Shown here: positions 9,712 through 16,746 of the stretch, one piece after another
Layout of the letters: each line of letters opens with the position of its first letter
How positions within the stretch are numbered: the first letter of the stretch is position 1
Assembly: GCF_011038845.1 (NCBI RefSeq)
Contig: NZ_JAAKDW010000003.1
Location: 62,001 to 126,000 of the forward strand
Source of the DNA: Enterococcus sp. ZJ1622
GTDB lineage: Bacteria > Bacillota > Bacilli > Lactobacillales > Enterococcaceae
Length of the DNA: 64,000 nt
Direction: 5' to 3'
Position numbers and translations under genes: made by a program
Notes under the pieces: generated by a model
Database searches by the model: none
What the model saw: only the letters and a program-made list of their open reading frames with translations
Told to the model about the DNA's origin: nothing

Positions 9712-9730
9712 GCACAAATTGTGCTACAAT
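9712..9730 (+). promoter_or_regulatory. Palindrome abutting a -10 box upstream of Mga-like gene
   Basis: GCACAAATTGTGC (9712-9724) is a perfect palindrome around a central base and abuts TACAAT (9725-9730), a good -10 hexamer. There is no good -35. It may be an operator for autoregulation of the next gene. This is inference from position. Confidence 0.4.
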
Positions 9731-9764
9731 AACCAAAACGTCCTAGCATAAAGGAGTGAGAGGC

Positions 9765-11285
9765 TTGTATTTGTCTTCTGAATATCTGAAGCAGTTTGAT
9801 CGGGATCTGTACTATAAGATCCTTCTGCTGGAAAGCTTTGAGGACCAAACATGCCATACAGCAACACAATTAGCACAAATCGTTCAGTTAGATGCGCGAA
9901 GTGTGACGAAATATCTCAATGAATTAGCCAAAAGTTATCAGCGCTTTAGCGGAAAATCACATGCCTTGTTCAGTAAGAATCATCGGACAGGCTACCATTT
10001 TTCCAAAGCGCTAGATTCGATCGAGCATGAACGCTTTTTGATCTACCTCGTGCAAAGTACACTGAAGTTCCAGTTACTGCACGACATTTTTTTTGAAGAA
10101 TTCCATACGATGTACCAGTTTGCACAAAAGCACTACATCAGCGAATCCACCGCCCATCGAAAAATCAATGAGTGGAAGCAGCAGGTGCAGCCTTACGGTA
10201 TTCGTTTGGAGAGAGGTACATATGTTGCCGAAGGAGAAGAAGAAATCATCCGTCTTTATATCCACATGACCTTTTGGCAGTTGTTTCGCGGGAAGATATG
10301 GCCATTTGAAACGATCTCGCAGACGGATGTGAAGCGTATGGCGGAGCAGATCATGCTTTTTTTCAATGTGCGGCTGAATGAAATCAAAAAACGCCGTCTG
10401 GAATACATGCTAGGCGCTTTCTTTTTGAGAAAATCCCAAAAACATTACGTCACGCTGAACAAGAAAAAAAGAGAACTGATCGAAAACAATGAACTGTTCA
10501 AACGATTCTGTCGAATGATGGAACCGATTTTCCCCAATTATTTCCAAGTGGAAGCCGAACTAGGTGCGTTGTTCCTGATTCTAATGACGCGAGAGGAATA
10601 TTATCACGATCCTAAGATCAGAGAGTTGATCTTTTCTTTTCATAAAAACATTTTATCACCACCTTTTGATGCGCTGTGTGAGGCGAAAAGAGCTTTAGTA
10701 AGTTATCAGAATGAGCAGAACTTGCCGGAAGAACCACTGTCCTTCGAAGCAGAGAACTATTTGTTCAGCAGTCACTTATTTGTCTATCTGTTCCCCGAGG
10801 CAAAGGAAACGATCGATGGGAACAGCAGTGATTTCATGAACCATCTAGTGATTGAGAATCAAGCACTCAAGCAGTGGCTGGACTTGTTTTTTACAGAAGA
10901 ACAGAAAAAAGGCTTGAATCCAGCATTTAAAAACACTGCTTTTTTGATGGGAAGATATTTGACTGTTCTAAAGACAATGGGCGCTTTCACCTCTCAACTG
11001 CCGAAGATCACGATTCTGCTGATGACTGACTTCCCGTTATTCGAAGAATGTTTGTTAGAAGAAGGACTGAGGAATTTTTTCCGGAATGATTACCAGCTTG
11101 TTTTCCTTCCGACAGATTATCGCGGCAGAGAAGTCGACTTGCTGATCTCTACAAGCAAGGTGCATCGAAAGCCGTGGGCGGATCTTGATTATTTTATCGT
11201 GTCAGGAGAGTTGCAGCTGTCGGATTATATCCAATTGTTCCAGAAAATCAGATCGATCCAGCAAGCAAAAAGCAATGCACACTGA
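9765..11285 (+). CDS. Mga-like helix-turn-helix transcriptional regulator
   Basis: 506 residues. The start TTG 9765 sits 8 bases after AAGGAG (9751-9756); an in-frame GTG at 9756 overlaps that site and is unlikely. N-terminal helix-turn-helix regions are about 30-60 (ATQLAQIVQLDARSVTKYLNEL) and about 115-145 (MYQFAQKHYISESTAHRKINEWKQQ). A long helical PRD/Mga middle and a C-terminal EIIB-like segment (PKITILLMTDFPLFEECLLEE) follow. It is a second regulator of the same architecture as the gene at 5985 but clearly diverged. It may control lrgAB upstream or the following two genes; the sequence does not decide. Confidence 0.75.
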   Translation: MYLSSEYLKQFDRDLYYKILLLESFEDQTCHTATQLAQIVQLDARSVTKYLNELAKSYQRFSGKSHALFSKNHRTGYHFSKALDSIEHERFLIYLVQSTLKFQLLHDIFFEEFHTMYQFAQKHYISESTAHRKINEWKQQVQPYGIRLERGTYVAEGEEEIIRLYIHMTFWQLFRGKIWPFETISQTDVKRMAEQIMLFFNVRLNEIKKRRLEYMLGAFFLRKSQKHYVTLNKKKRELIENNELFKRFCRMMEPIFPNYFQVEAELGALFLILMTREEYYHDPKIRELIFSFHKNILSPPFDALCEAKRALVSYQNEQNLPEEPLSFEAENYLFSSHLFVYLFPEAKETIDGNSSDFMNHLVIENQALKQWLDLFFTEEQKKGLNPAFKNTAFLMGRYLTVLKTMGAFTSQLPKITILLMTDFPLFEECLLEEGLRNFFRNDYQLVFLPTDYRGREVDLLISTSKVHRKPWADLDYFIVSGELQLSDYIQLFQKIRSIQQAKSNAH

Positions 11286-11322
11286 TGAGGCAAGTTCATT
11301 TATAAAAGAGAGGAAGAAGAGA

Positions 11323-11544
11323 ATGACTTTTGAAGAAATATTACCGGAATTGAAAAAAGGAGCAAAAATCATACGTAAAGGCTGGAGCGGATTTGAGCTT
11401 TATGTCGTATTGGTCTCGGGAGATGAGTTTGACGGCTGCCCAGTCACACCATACCTGCTGATCAAAACAAGTGATGAAGGATTCTCCAGCTTTGCGCCAA
11501 CTGTATGTGATATTCTAGCAGATGATTGGGCAATCGTGGAATGA
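11323..11544 (+). CDS. Tad2-like small protein (DUF2829 family)
   Basis: 73 residues from ATG 11323, behind AGAGAGGAAGAAGAG. The whole sequence fits the DUF2829 pattern: an N-terminal LPELKKGAKIIRKGWSG, a central PYLLIKTSDEG and a terminal DILADDWAIVE. This family includes phage Tad2, which binds the cyclic-ADP-ribose-type signal of Thoeris defence. Chromosomal members are common and their own role is mostly unknown. It overlaps the next gene by 4 bases (ATGA), so the two are co-translated. No Thoeris genes and no phage genes are adjacent. Family membership is fairly sure; anti-defence function is only a possibility. Confidence 0.75.
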   Translation: MTFEEILPELKKGAKIIRKGWSGFELYVVLVSGDEFDGCPVTPYLLIKTSDEGFSSFAPTVCDILADDWAIVE

Positions 11545-12302
11545 AAAACAGTTACCCGGACTTAGCGAAACAGACCGTTTTTGTGACCGGTGCTGCTTCT
11601 GGCATCGGTGCTGCCCAGGCTCAAGCTTTTCTTGAACAAGGCGCTCTTGTGTTTGGGATGGATCAAAAGGCAGGGAAGATGGACGATATGGCTCAAAAAT
11701 TTTCGCAGTCATTTGCGTACCTAGTTGGAGATATTCGGGAAAAAAGTTTACTGGAACAAGCTGTATCCCAATGCCACTCTCGATTCGGTCCGATTACAGT
11801 CTTATTGAATACAGCCGGCATACTCGATGAATACAAACCTCTGATGGAAACAGAAGAAGACCTATGGGACCGTATTTATGAAACGAATGTCAAAAGTATG
11901 TATCGGTTAACGAAACTGATTCTCCCTAGCATGCTCCAGAAACAATCAGGCACGATCATCAATATGGCTTCGATTGCCGGGCTAGTGGCTGGTGGCGGAG
12001 GGATTGCTTATACTAGCATGAAGCATGCAATCATGGGCTTCACCAAACAGCTAGCGCTGGATTATGCAGATCAAGGGATCCGGGTAAAAGGGATCGCACC
12101 AGGCGCAATCCAGACCCCGATGAATGCCGCTGATTTTGCCGGAACAGGTGAAATGGCCACTTGGGTCGCTAATGAAACCCCAGTGAAACGCTGGGCACAA
12201 CCGGAGGAAGTAGCGGAATTGACGCTGTTTCTGGCAACACCGCAAGCAAGTTATATCCAAGGAGCGATCGTACCGATAGACGGTGGCTGGATTTTAAAAT
12301 AA
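11541..12302 (+). CDS. Short-chain dehydrogenase/reductase (SDR), FabG-like
   Basis: 253 residues; ATG 11541 overlaps the previous stop. The cofactor motif TGAASGIG (about 16-23), NTAG at about 90, catalytic Ser in NMASIAG and YTSMK (about 150-156) define a classical SDR with an NAD(P)-binding Rossmann fold. The C-terminus PQASYIQGAIVPIDGGW is the usual substrate/tetramer-end motif. It resembles 3-oxoacyl-ACP reductases, but the fatty-acid fab genes are not here, so the substrate is unknown. Translational coupling to the Tad2-like protein is unusual and could mean a shared small-molecule substrate class. Confidence 0.85.
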   Translation: MKNSYPDLAKQTVFVTGAASGIGAAQAQAFLEQGALVFGMDQKAGKMDDMAQKFSQSFAYLVGDIREKSLLEQAVSQCHSRFGPITVLLNTAGILDEYKPLMETEEDLWDRIYETNVKSMYRLTKLILPSMLQKQSGTIINMASIAGLVAGGGGIAYTSMKHAIMGFTKQLALDYADQGIRVKGIAPGAIQTPMNAADFAGTGEMATWVANETPVKRWAQPEEVAELTLFLATPQASYIQGAIVPIDGGWILK

Positions 12303-12339
12303 CCTTGCGTTTTTAAATAGCTTAGGTATGATTGAATTG

Positions 12340-12374
12340 AGGACTGAGACAAACTGTTGTCTGAGTCCTTTTTT
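12340..12374 (+). terminator. Intrinsic terminator after SDR gene
   Basis: GGACTGAGACAA pairs with TTGTCTGAGTCC with one mismatch, followed by six T. Confidence 0.85.
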
Positions 12375-12392
12375 GAAAGCAAAGATTTAGTG

Positions 12393-12683
12393 AGGCAACG
12401 TGTCTGCTTGGCATATAAAAGGAAACGGTACTGTCACAATCTTTTCATAAATAGTGTTCAAACAATTGACCTTCGATATTAGCTCAGAAAAATACAAAAT
12501 ATGAGGAGCTATTTTTTTCTGACCGTCCTTACTGCTTGATGCAGGACAGCTTTTTCACAACCTCGTACACGGTGTTCCAACTGCTGCTTCTCGGCAATAA
12601 GCTCACTGAACAAGAAAATATGAGGAGCTATTTTCTGTTCAGTGTTCTTATTGCTCAAAGCAAAACGCAGTTGTCACAACCTC
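12393..12683. repeat. Modular intergenic repeat cluster (about 2.5 units, reverse orientation)
   Basis: Units run from ACGGTGTTC to CACAACCTC, the reverse complement of the GAGGTTGTG...GAACACCGT form seen elsewhere. One partial unit (about 12393-12440) and two fuller ones (12454-12564 and 12567-12683) are present. Each fuller unit carries an internal inverted repeat around ATATGAGGAGCTATTTT. No coding capacity is supported. The same family recurs at 13.3, 32.7, 41.5, 49.2 and 55.6 kb. Confidence 0.85.
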
Positions 12684-12691
12684 TTTCTTTC

Positions 12692-12770
12692 ACTGCGACA
12701 CTTCAGCTGGAACGATTTCCCATCCTTTGGTCGCAGTTATCACCAAGATCACTCATCTTGCAAAGGAGAA
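12692..12770 (+). promoter_or_regulatory. Pseudoknot leader of queT, preQ1-II-like riboswitch candidate
   Basis: ACTGCGAC (12692-12699) pairs with GTCGCAGT (12730-12737). The loop segment TCCTTTG (12723-12729) pairs with CAAAGGA (12761-12767), which contains the Shine-Dalgarno sequence of queT. Between them CAAGAT/ATCTTG (12744-12760) forms a 5-base-loop hairpin that abuts the second helix. The result is an H-type pseudoknot with an inserted hairpin that hides the ribosome site, the topology of class II preQ1 riboswitches. Conserved loop bases of that class are only partly recognisable. The gene behind it is a queuosine-precursor transporter, which supports the call. Confidence 0.6.
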
Positions 12771-12776
12771 CTTCTA

Positions 12777-13286
12777 ATGGAAAATAAGAAACAGCGTTCG
12801 GCTACTCGCTGGACAACAACAGAAATGACACGTATGGCACTTGTGACTGGACTTTATGTGGCAGTGACGTTTGCTTTGTCAGTCATCAGCTTCGGAGCGA
12901 TCCAGATACGACTTTCGGAGATGTTCAATTATCTGTCGCTTTACAACAAAAGATATATTTTGGCTGTTACTTTGGGAGTGGCGCTAGCGAATTTGGCCTC
13001 GCCTCTTGGACTGATCGATGTAGCAGTCGGAAGTATCAGCACTTTTCTCGTTTTATCGGTGAATGCAGCAGTCACAAAGCGGGTCAAAAACATGAAATGG
13101 AAGATGGTCATTACGGCTTTGATCTTTTCTTTTTCCATGTTCACTGTAGCGGGACAATTGACGATCTTATATCAAGCGCCTTTTTTCTTTAATTGGGGGA
13201 TCATTGCCTTAGGAGAATTGGCTTCGATGACTATCGGTGGTGTCTTGGTTTACTGGATCGGTAAAAAAATCGATTTGACGAAATAA
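12777..13286 (+). CDS. queT: Queuosine precursor transporter QueT
   Basis: 169 residues from ATG 12777 behind AAAGGAG; a longer frame reading runs back into the pseudoknot and repeats. About five hydrophobic segments are visible, with the QueT features VTFALSVISFGAIQIRLSEMFNYL (about residues 33-56) and LANLASPLGLIDVAVGSISTFL. QueT is the substrate-specific S-component of an ECF transporter for queuosine precursors such as preQ1; energising EcfAAT is encoded elsewhere. The stop TAA touches a repeat element starting at 13287. Confidence 0.88.
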   Translation: MENKKQRSATRWTTTEMTRMALVTGLYVAVTFALSVISFGAIQIRLSEMFNYLSLYNKRYILAVTLGVALANLASPLGLIDVAVGSISTFLVLSVNAAVTKRVKNMKWKMVITALIFSFSMFTVAGQLTILYQAPFFFNWGIIALGELASMTIGGVLVYWIGKKIDLTK

Positions 13287-13509
13287 GAGGTTGTGACAGA
13301 AGTGGGCAGCTTCAAGAAATAAGAAGGAATTTACGAAAATTGCTACTCAAATTTTTGTAAAATTTCGGCTTATTTCGAAGAAGCTACTTCTGGAACACCG
13401 TGTGTGAGGTTATGAGCCTGCCGTTTAACTCTGCGGCATAAGGAACAATTTCAAAAAACAGCTTCTCATGTTTGATGAATATTGAGACTTGTGCCCGAGG
13501 AGTTGGCAG
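13287..13509. repeat. Modular intergenic repeat, two units (forward)
   Basis: Unit one runs from GAGGTTGTGAC (13287) to GAACACCGT (13393-13401). Unit two runs from GAGGTTATGAG (13406) to GAGTTGGCAG-type sequence ending at 13509. Unit two is nearly identical to 32687-32790. Unit one contains an inverted repeat around AATAAG...CTTATT. The right end cuts directly into a peptidase reading frame. Confidence 0.85.
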
Positions 13510-13510
13510 T

Positions 13511-13930
13511 CGTACTATGTATATTGAAGATGTTCTTAAATACCTCAATACTGAATATTCTCAAAATATTAAGTTTATCAAAACATTACTTCCCTTTTCC
13601 GACTTGAAAAAGGAAATTGACAATAACAGTCCTGTTGTTATTGATCTTGAGAACCATACAAACACCGATGGAAAACACAATCATGCAATCACGATGATTG
13701 GATACACAATGACCGCTGATGGGGATACTTCAACATATCCTCCATATTACACCTATTGGAATCCTTGGTGGTCTGAAATATTTATGGTATCTAGTAAATC
13801 AGAAAAACTTGTCTTAGATAATTATGTCTTCAAACCCTATAGAACAACCTATAATTTTCATATCAAATTGTTCTATATTGACGAGCCTAATAATCTGACT
13901 ATGGTATACTATTATAAAATAAAGAATGAG
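13511..13930 (+). pseudogene. C39-like papain-fold peptidase remnant, 5'-truncated by repeat
   Basis: An open frame covers 13472-14149, but its first 13 codons are repeat sequence also found at 32750-32790. From 13511 the product looks like the C-terminal half of a Peptidase_C39_2-type protein: LKKEIDNNSPVVIDLE, then HNHAITMIGY with the catalytic His, then YYTYWNPWW. The N-terminal half with the catalytic Cys is absent, so it cannot be an active protease. From about 13930 the frame runs over the next gene and looks non-native, suggesting a lost stop or frameshift. The original role, possibly bacteriocin- or surface-related, is unknown. Confidence 0.7.
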
Positions 13931-13940
13931 GAATACTTTA

Positions 13941-14327
13941 ATGAGTCGATTAACAAAATTTCGTTTCAAATCTATCCTTATAATGAGTGTATTCATTGGA
14001 TTAGCTTTGATAGTGAGTATAATCCAAGGGGTAACTTCATTCCTCCATTATCTAAAGGAAAATTCTTCTCCAAAAGCTATAGATCTTCTTTTGAAATTAA
14101 TCAGCGAGTTCTGGTGGGAAGTCCTTTTTATTGGAATTTTTCTTTTTAGTATAAAAGTATTCTTTGATAAATTGGTTAACATCTATATGAAAAAAAAGAA
14201 TTATTCTCTTGATATGCTGATTAATGAAGGGAATTTCAAAAAAAAAGATTTCAAATGCAAGGATAATGAGATTATCACAAGCTTTTATAAGCAAAGAAAA
14301 GTCCTCCAATTTTTGAAAAACGTGTAA
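13941..14327 (+). CDS. Small membrane protein, unknown
   Basis: 128 residues from ATG 13941, with only a weak AGG ribosome site. Two hydrophobic segments are visible: about 13-33 (SILIMSVFIGLALIVSIIQGV) and about 60-80 (WWEVLFIGIFLFSIKVFF). A lysine-rich C-terminus (KKKNYSL ... KKKDFKCKDNE) follows. It overlaps the read-through end of the peptidase remnant in another frame. No family is recognised. Low GC and its place next to a decayed peptidase and an IS remnant suggest an accessory or degenerating locus. A small palindrome, TGAGAAAATTTCTCA (14336-14350), follows. Confidence 0.55.
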   Translation: MSRLTKFRFKSILIMSVFIGLALIVSIIQGVTSFLHYLKENSSPKAIDLLLKLISEFWWEVLFIGIFLFSIKVFFDKLVNIYMKKKNYSLDMLINEGNFKKKDFKCKDNEIITSFYKQRKVLQFLKNV

Positions 14328-14440
14328 AGAGATGTGAGAAAATTTCTCAATATATTTTTTGTAGGTCATGTATAAAAATAGAGGTTGTTCTTATTTGATG
14401 AAAATAAGATTATCAACCGTTATAGAATTAAATAAAAGAA

Positions 14441-15121
14441 GAGAGTGGGACAATAGTCAGAAAAAAATCTGATTATTGCCCCACTTTTTTTGATTTTAAA
14501 GTACACAAAAAGCATTCATCCCTATAAGATTAAAGTGACCAAACCCAATCAGAAAGGAAGCGAGTGCTTTATGTTAAAAATTATACCATCAACCAAACAA
14601 CATTACCATTAGATATGGAACAATATATTCCTGAAACAGATGTCGCTTTTGCAGTCAACGCTTTTGTCGAAATAAAAGATAAAAGTGGATTTGTACGTGA
14701 TTTCAAAAATTATGAATGTGAAAATTGTCGAGACTGTCCTGTTCGTAGTCAATGTACAAAAGCAAAAAGTGAGCGAAACCGACAAATTTTAGTGAATAAT
14801 ACATTGTGCTATTTCAAAGCAGAATGTAAAAAGAAGCTTTTAGAGGAAAAAACAGGTTCGATCTATTGGAAACGGAAAATCGATGTCGAACCAGTGTTTG
14901 GACATCTAAAGGCTCATTTGGCGTTCCAACGTTTCCACTTACGAGGGAAACAAGGAGCCAAGATTGACATTGGCTTGGCGCTCATGGCGTTAAATTTAAG
15001 AAAATTAGGAAAATACATGGAGAGGAAGAGACGTAAAGAAGAAAAAACAAGTCCAATTTTGAAATTAACCATCAAAATCGGACTTGTTTTCTTTTGGAGA
15101 AAGGACTATTGTCCCATTCTC
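14441..15121 (+). mobile_element. Internally deleted IS1182-family element
   Basis: The terminal inverted repeats are GAGAGTGGGACAATAGTC (14441-14458) and GACTATTGTCCCATTCTC (15104-15121), matching at 17 of 18 bases. A terminal hairpin with T run (GTGGG...CCCAC) follows the left end. The element is 681 bases long, against roughly 1.6-1.8 kb for intact members, so about 1 kb is missing from the middle. No target duplication is obvious. It lies between a small membrane gene and the 3' end of bioY, 17 bases from the bioY stop. Confidence 0.8.
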
Positions 15122-15211
15122 TTTCCACGTTTTTTTATCAAACAGCAAGAAGGAACTTATCCAATCGTCGTTTCAGCAAAACGCCCATATATGCTGCGCC
15201 CACTGCTTTGA
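14571..15211 (+). pseudogene. IS1182-type transposase remnant
   Basis: The natural start ATG TTA AAA at 14571 is one base out of frame with the body, consistent with loss of one A from a poly-A run. The body reads KNYTINQTTLPLDMEQYIP, an IS1182-type N-terminus. It then jumps at about residue 36 to the C-terminal part: the cysteine cluster CENCRDCPVRSQC, followed by VEPVFGHLKAHLAFQRFHLRG. The catalytic DDE middle is mostly deleted, and the frame runs through the right terminal repeat. It cannot encode an active transposase. Confidence 0.8.
15044..15091 (+). terminator. Hairpin terminator inside the IS remnant
   Basis: AAAACAAGTCC and GGACTTGTTTT arms (15044-15060 / 15074-15090) pair with one mismatch and are flanked by T residues. 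It probably ended the original transposase transcript. Confidence 0.65.
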
Positions 15212-15677
15212 TTATTCCCGGAAGTACAAAAGGAAGGAAGCCACTCGAAAAAGCGCTTGCTAAGGTAAGGCCACTACTGAATTGCAGCCAGAACATCCCG
15301 AAAATCAAAGTCGCGATGGCCCCAAGCAGATTGGCAAACAGAGCGGAGGAATAACTGGTACCGATTTTTTCGAGGAACCAGCCAGTAAGCCAAGCTTGGA
15401 AAGGAAAACCGATCAAGTAGCCGCCCGTTGGTCCAAATAAGACGCCTATTCCGCCAGACATGCCAGCAAATACAGGGAGACCAATCAAACCAAGCAGTAA
15501 GTAGAGCAAAACAGAAGTAGTCCCTAGCTTCTTTCCAAGAAAGGTTGCGGCTAGCCCAATGGCAAATGTTTGTCCAGTCAAAGGGATAAGACCTAAAGGA
15601 ATCGTGAATTGGGAAAGGACAGAGATGATCGCAGCAAATTCTGCTGTCAAGATGAGTTCTTTTAATGTAAATTTCAT
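15138..15677 (-). CDS. bioY: Biotin transporter BioY (ECF S-component)
   Basis: 179 residues, ATG at 15677. Six hydrophobic segments are seen, with the BioY hallmarks TIPLGLIPLTGQTFAIGLAA (about 25-44), GLPVFAGMSGGIGVLFGPTGGYL (about 66-88) and a basic C-terminus. It imports biotin together with the shared EcfAAT module, encoded elsewhere. A BirA operator and a strong promoter lie just upstream, so it should be repressed when biotin is plentiful. No biotin synthesis genes are nearby. Confidence 0.92.
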   Translation of the reverse strand: MKFTLKELILTAEFAAIISVLSQFTIPLGLIPLTGQTFAIGLAATFLGKKLGTTSVLLYLLLGLIGLPVFAGMSGGIGVLFGPTGGYLIGFPFQAWLTGWFLEKIGTSYSSALFANLLGAIATLIFGMFWLQFSSGLTLASAFSSGFLPFVLPGIIKAVGAAYMGVLLKRRLDKFLLAV

Positions 15678-15688
15678 AGAAGCCTCTT

Positions 15689-15751
15689 TTCGTTAACTTT
15701 TTATTTTTATTTGGTTAACGAAAGTATAAAACAGATTGATTTTCGTGTAAA
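15689..15751 (-). promoter_or_regulatory. bioY promoter with BirA-type operator
   Basis: On the minus strand, TTTACA (15746-15751) and TATACT (15723-15728) are separated by 17 bases. Just downstream, TTCGTTAAC and GTTAACGAA (15689-15697 and 15714-15722) form a perfect inverted repeat with a 16-base spacer. This matches the GTTAAC-type operator bound by biotin-loaded BirA in Gram-positive bacteria. Confidence 0.82.
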
Positions 15752-15763
15752 GGGTTTTTTGGT

Positions 15764-15800
15764 AAAAAAAAGCCGCTGTCAAAAAGACAACGGACTTTTT
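15764..15800 (-). terminator. rpsD terminator
   Basis: On the minus strand a GTCCGTTGTC/GACAGCGGC stem with one bulge and one mismatch is followed by a run of T. Confidence 0.75.
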
Positions 15801-15817
15801 CAGCCAAGCTTCTGAAA

Positions 15818-16429
15818 TTATAGGCTTTGGTTGTAGTATTCAACGACAAGAGCTTCGTCGATTTCTGGATATAGTTCGTCACGTTCTGGTAAACGAGTCA
15901 ATGAACCTTCCATTTTTTCAGTATCAAAGCTTACAAATGCTGGACGTCCAACAGTTGATTCTACAGCTTCTTTTACTGTAACGATGTTTTGTGATTTTTC
16001 ACGAACTGAGATCACTTGACCAACTTCTACGTGGTATGAAGGGATATCAACGCGTTTGCCATCAACCATGATATGACCATGGTTAACTAATTGGCGTGCT
16101 TGACGGCGAGTAGTTGCAAGACCTAAACGGTAAACAACATTGTCTAAACGTTGTTCTAGTAAGATCATGAAGTTAACACCATGTTTACCTTCTTTGATTT
16201 TGCTAGCTTTTACGAACAAGTTACGGAATTGACGTTCGTTCATTCCGTACATGTGACGAAGTTTTTGTTTTTCAGTTAATTGCATGCCGTATTCTGATTG
16301 TTTGCCACGGCTGTTAGGTCCATGTTGACCTGGTGCGTAAGGGCGACGTGCTAATTCTTTTCCTGTGCCTGATAATGAAATACCTAGACGACGAGAAATT
16401 TTCCATGATGGTCCTGTATAACGAGACAT
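15818..16429 (-). CDS. rpsD: 30S ribosomal protein S4
   Basis: 203 residues, the normal length for Firmicute S4. The start [10 protein letters not shown] at 16429 has GGAGG just upstream. S4 binds 16S rRNA early in small-subunit assembly. An S4 domain is visible at about 93-155 ([30 protein letters not shown]). The N-terminal region lacks the zinc-binding cysteines of some S4 proteins, so this is the zinc-free form. It is monocistronic with its own promoter, leader and terminator, as in Bacillus. Confidence 0.97.
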   Translation of the reverse strand: MSRYTGPSWKISRRLGISLSGTGKELARRPYAPGQHGPNSRGKQSEYGMQLTEKQKLRHMYGMNERQFRNLFVKASKIKEGKHGVNFMILLEQRLDNVVYRLGLATTRRQARQLVNHGHIMVDGKRVDIPSYHVEVGQVISVREKSQNIVTVKEAVESTVGRPAFVSFDTEKMEGSLTRLPERDELYPEIDEALVVEYYNQSL

Positions 16430-16640
16430 TAAGATTTCCTCCAATAAATATAGTTTTTGGAGTAAAATAATCCGTTGAAAAATTCATAATCATATAGTTT
16501 GTTCTTCAATCTTCACCTTTGCAGCCGCGGTTACACAATTGAACCCGAAGCGGGGCAACAAACTAGGGATGAGTTATTATTTTTCTGCTGCATTATTTTA
16601 CACAAACTACAGTATAGTTTACATCGATCGTGAATGTCAA
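16430..16640 (-). promoter_or_regulatory. rpsD promoter and structured leader (S4-type autoregulation candidate)
   Basis: Minus-strand TTGACA (16635-16640) and TATACT (16611-16616) are 18 bases apart. The leader RNA of about 175 bases has a long-range 9-bp stem, TAGTTTGTT with AACAAACTA (16495-16503 / 16557-16565). Within it lies a CCCG/CGGG hairpin. In Bacillus, S4 represses its own mRNA through a leader structure. A similar role here is inferred from position and structure. Confidence 0.55.
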
Positions 16641-16746
16641 GGTAATAAATCGTAAAAACGCTTTACAAACTGGTATTCTCTCTATAAAATAAGAAGGTAT
16701 ATGCCAAAGCGGAAAATAGACTTAACAAAATCAAAGGAGAAAAGAG

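Noticed and set aside
13926-14149. Peptidase frame continuing to 14149 as a genuine C-terminus
   Set aside because: The product there lacks domain character and overlaps a more plausible membrane protein in another frame.
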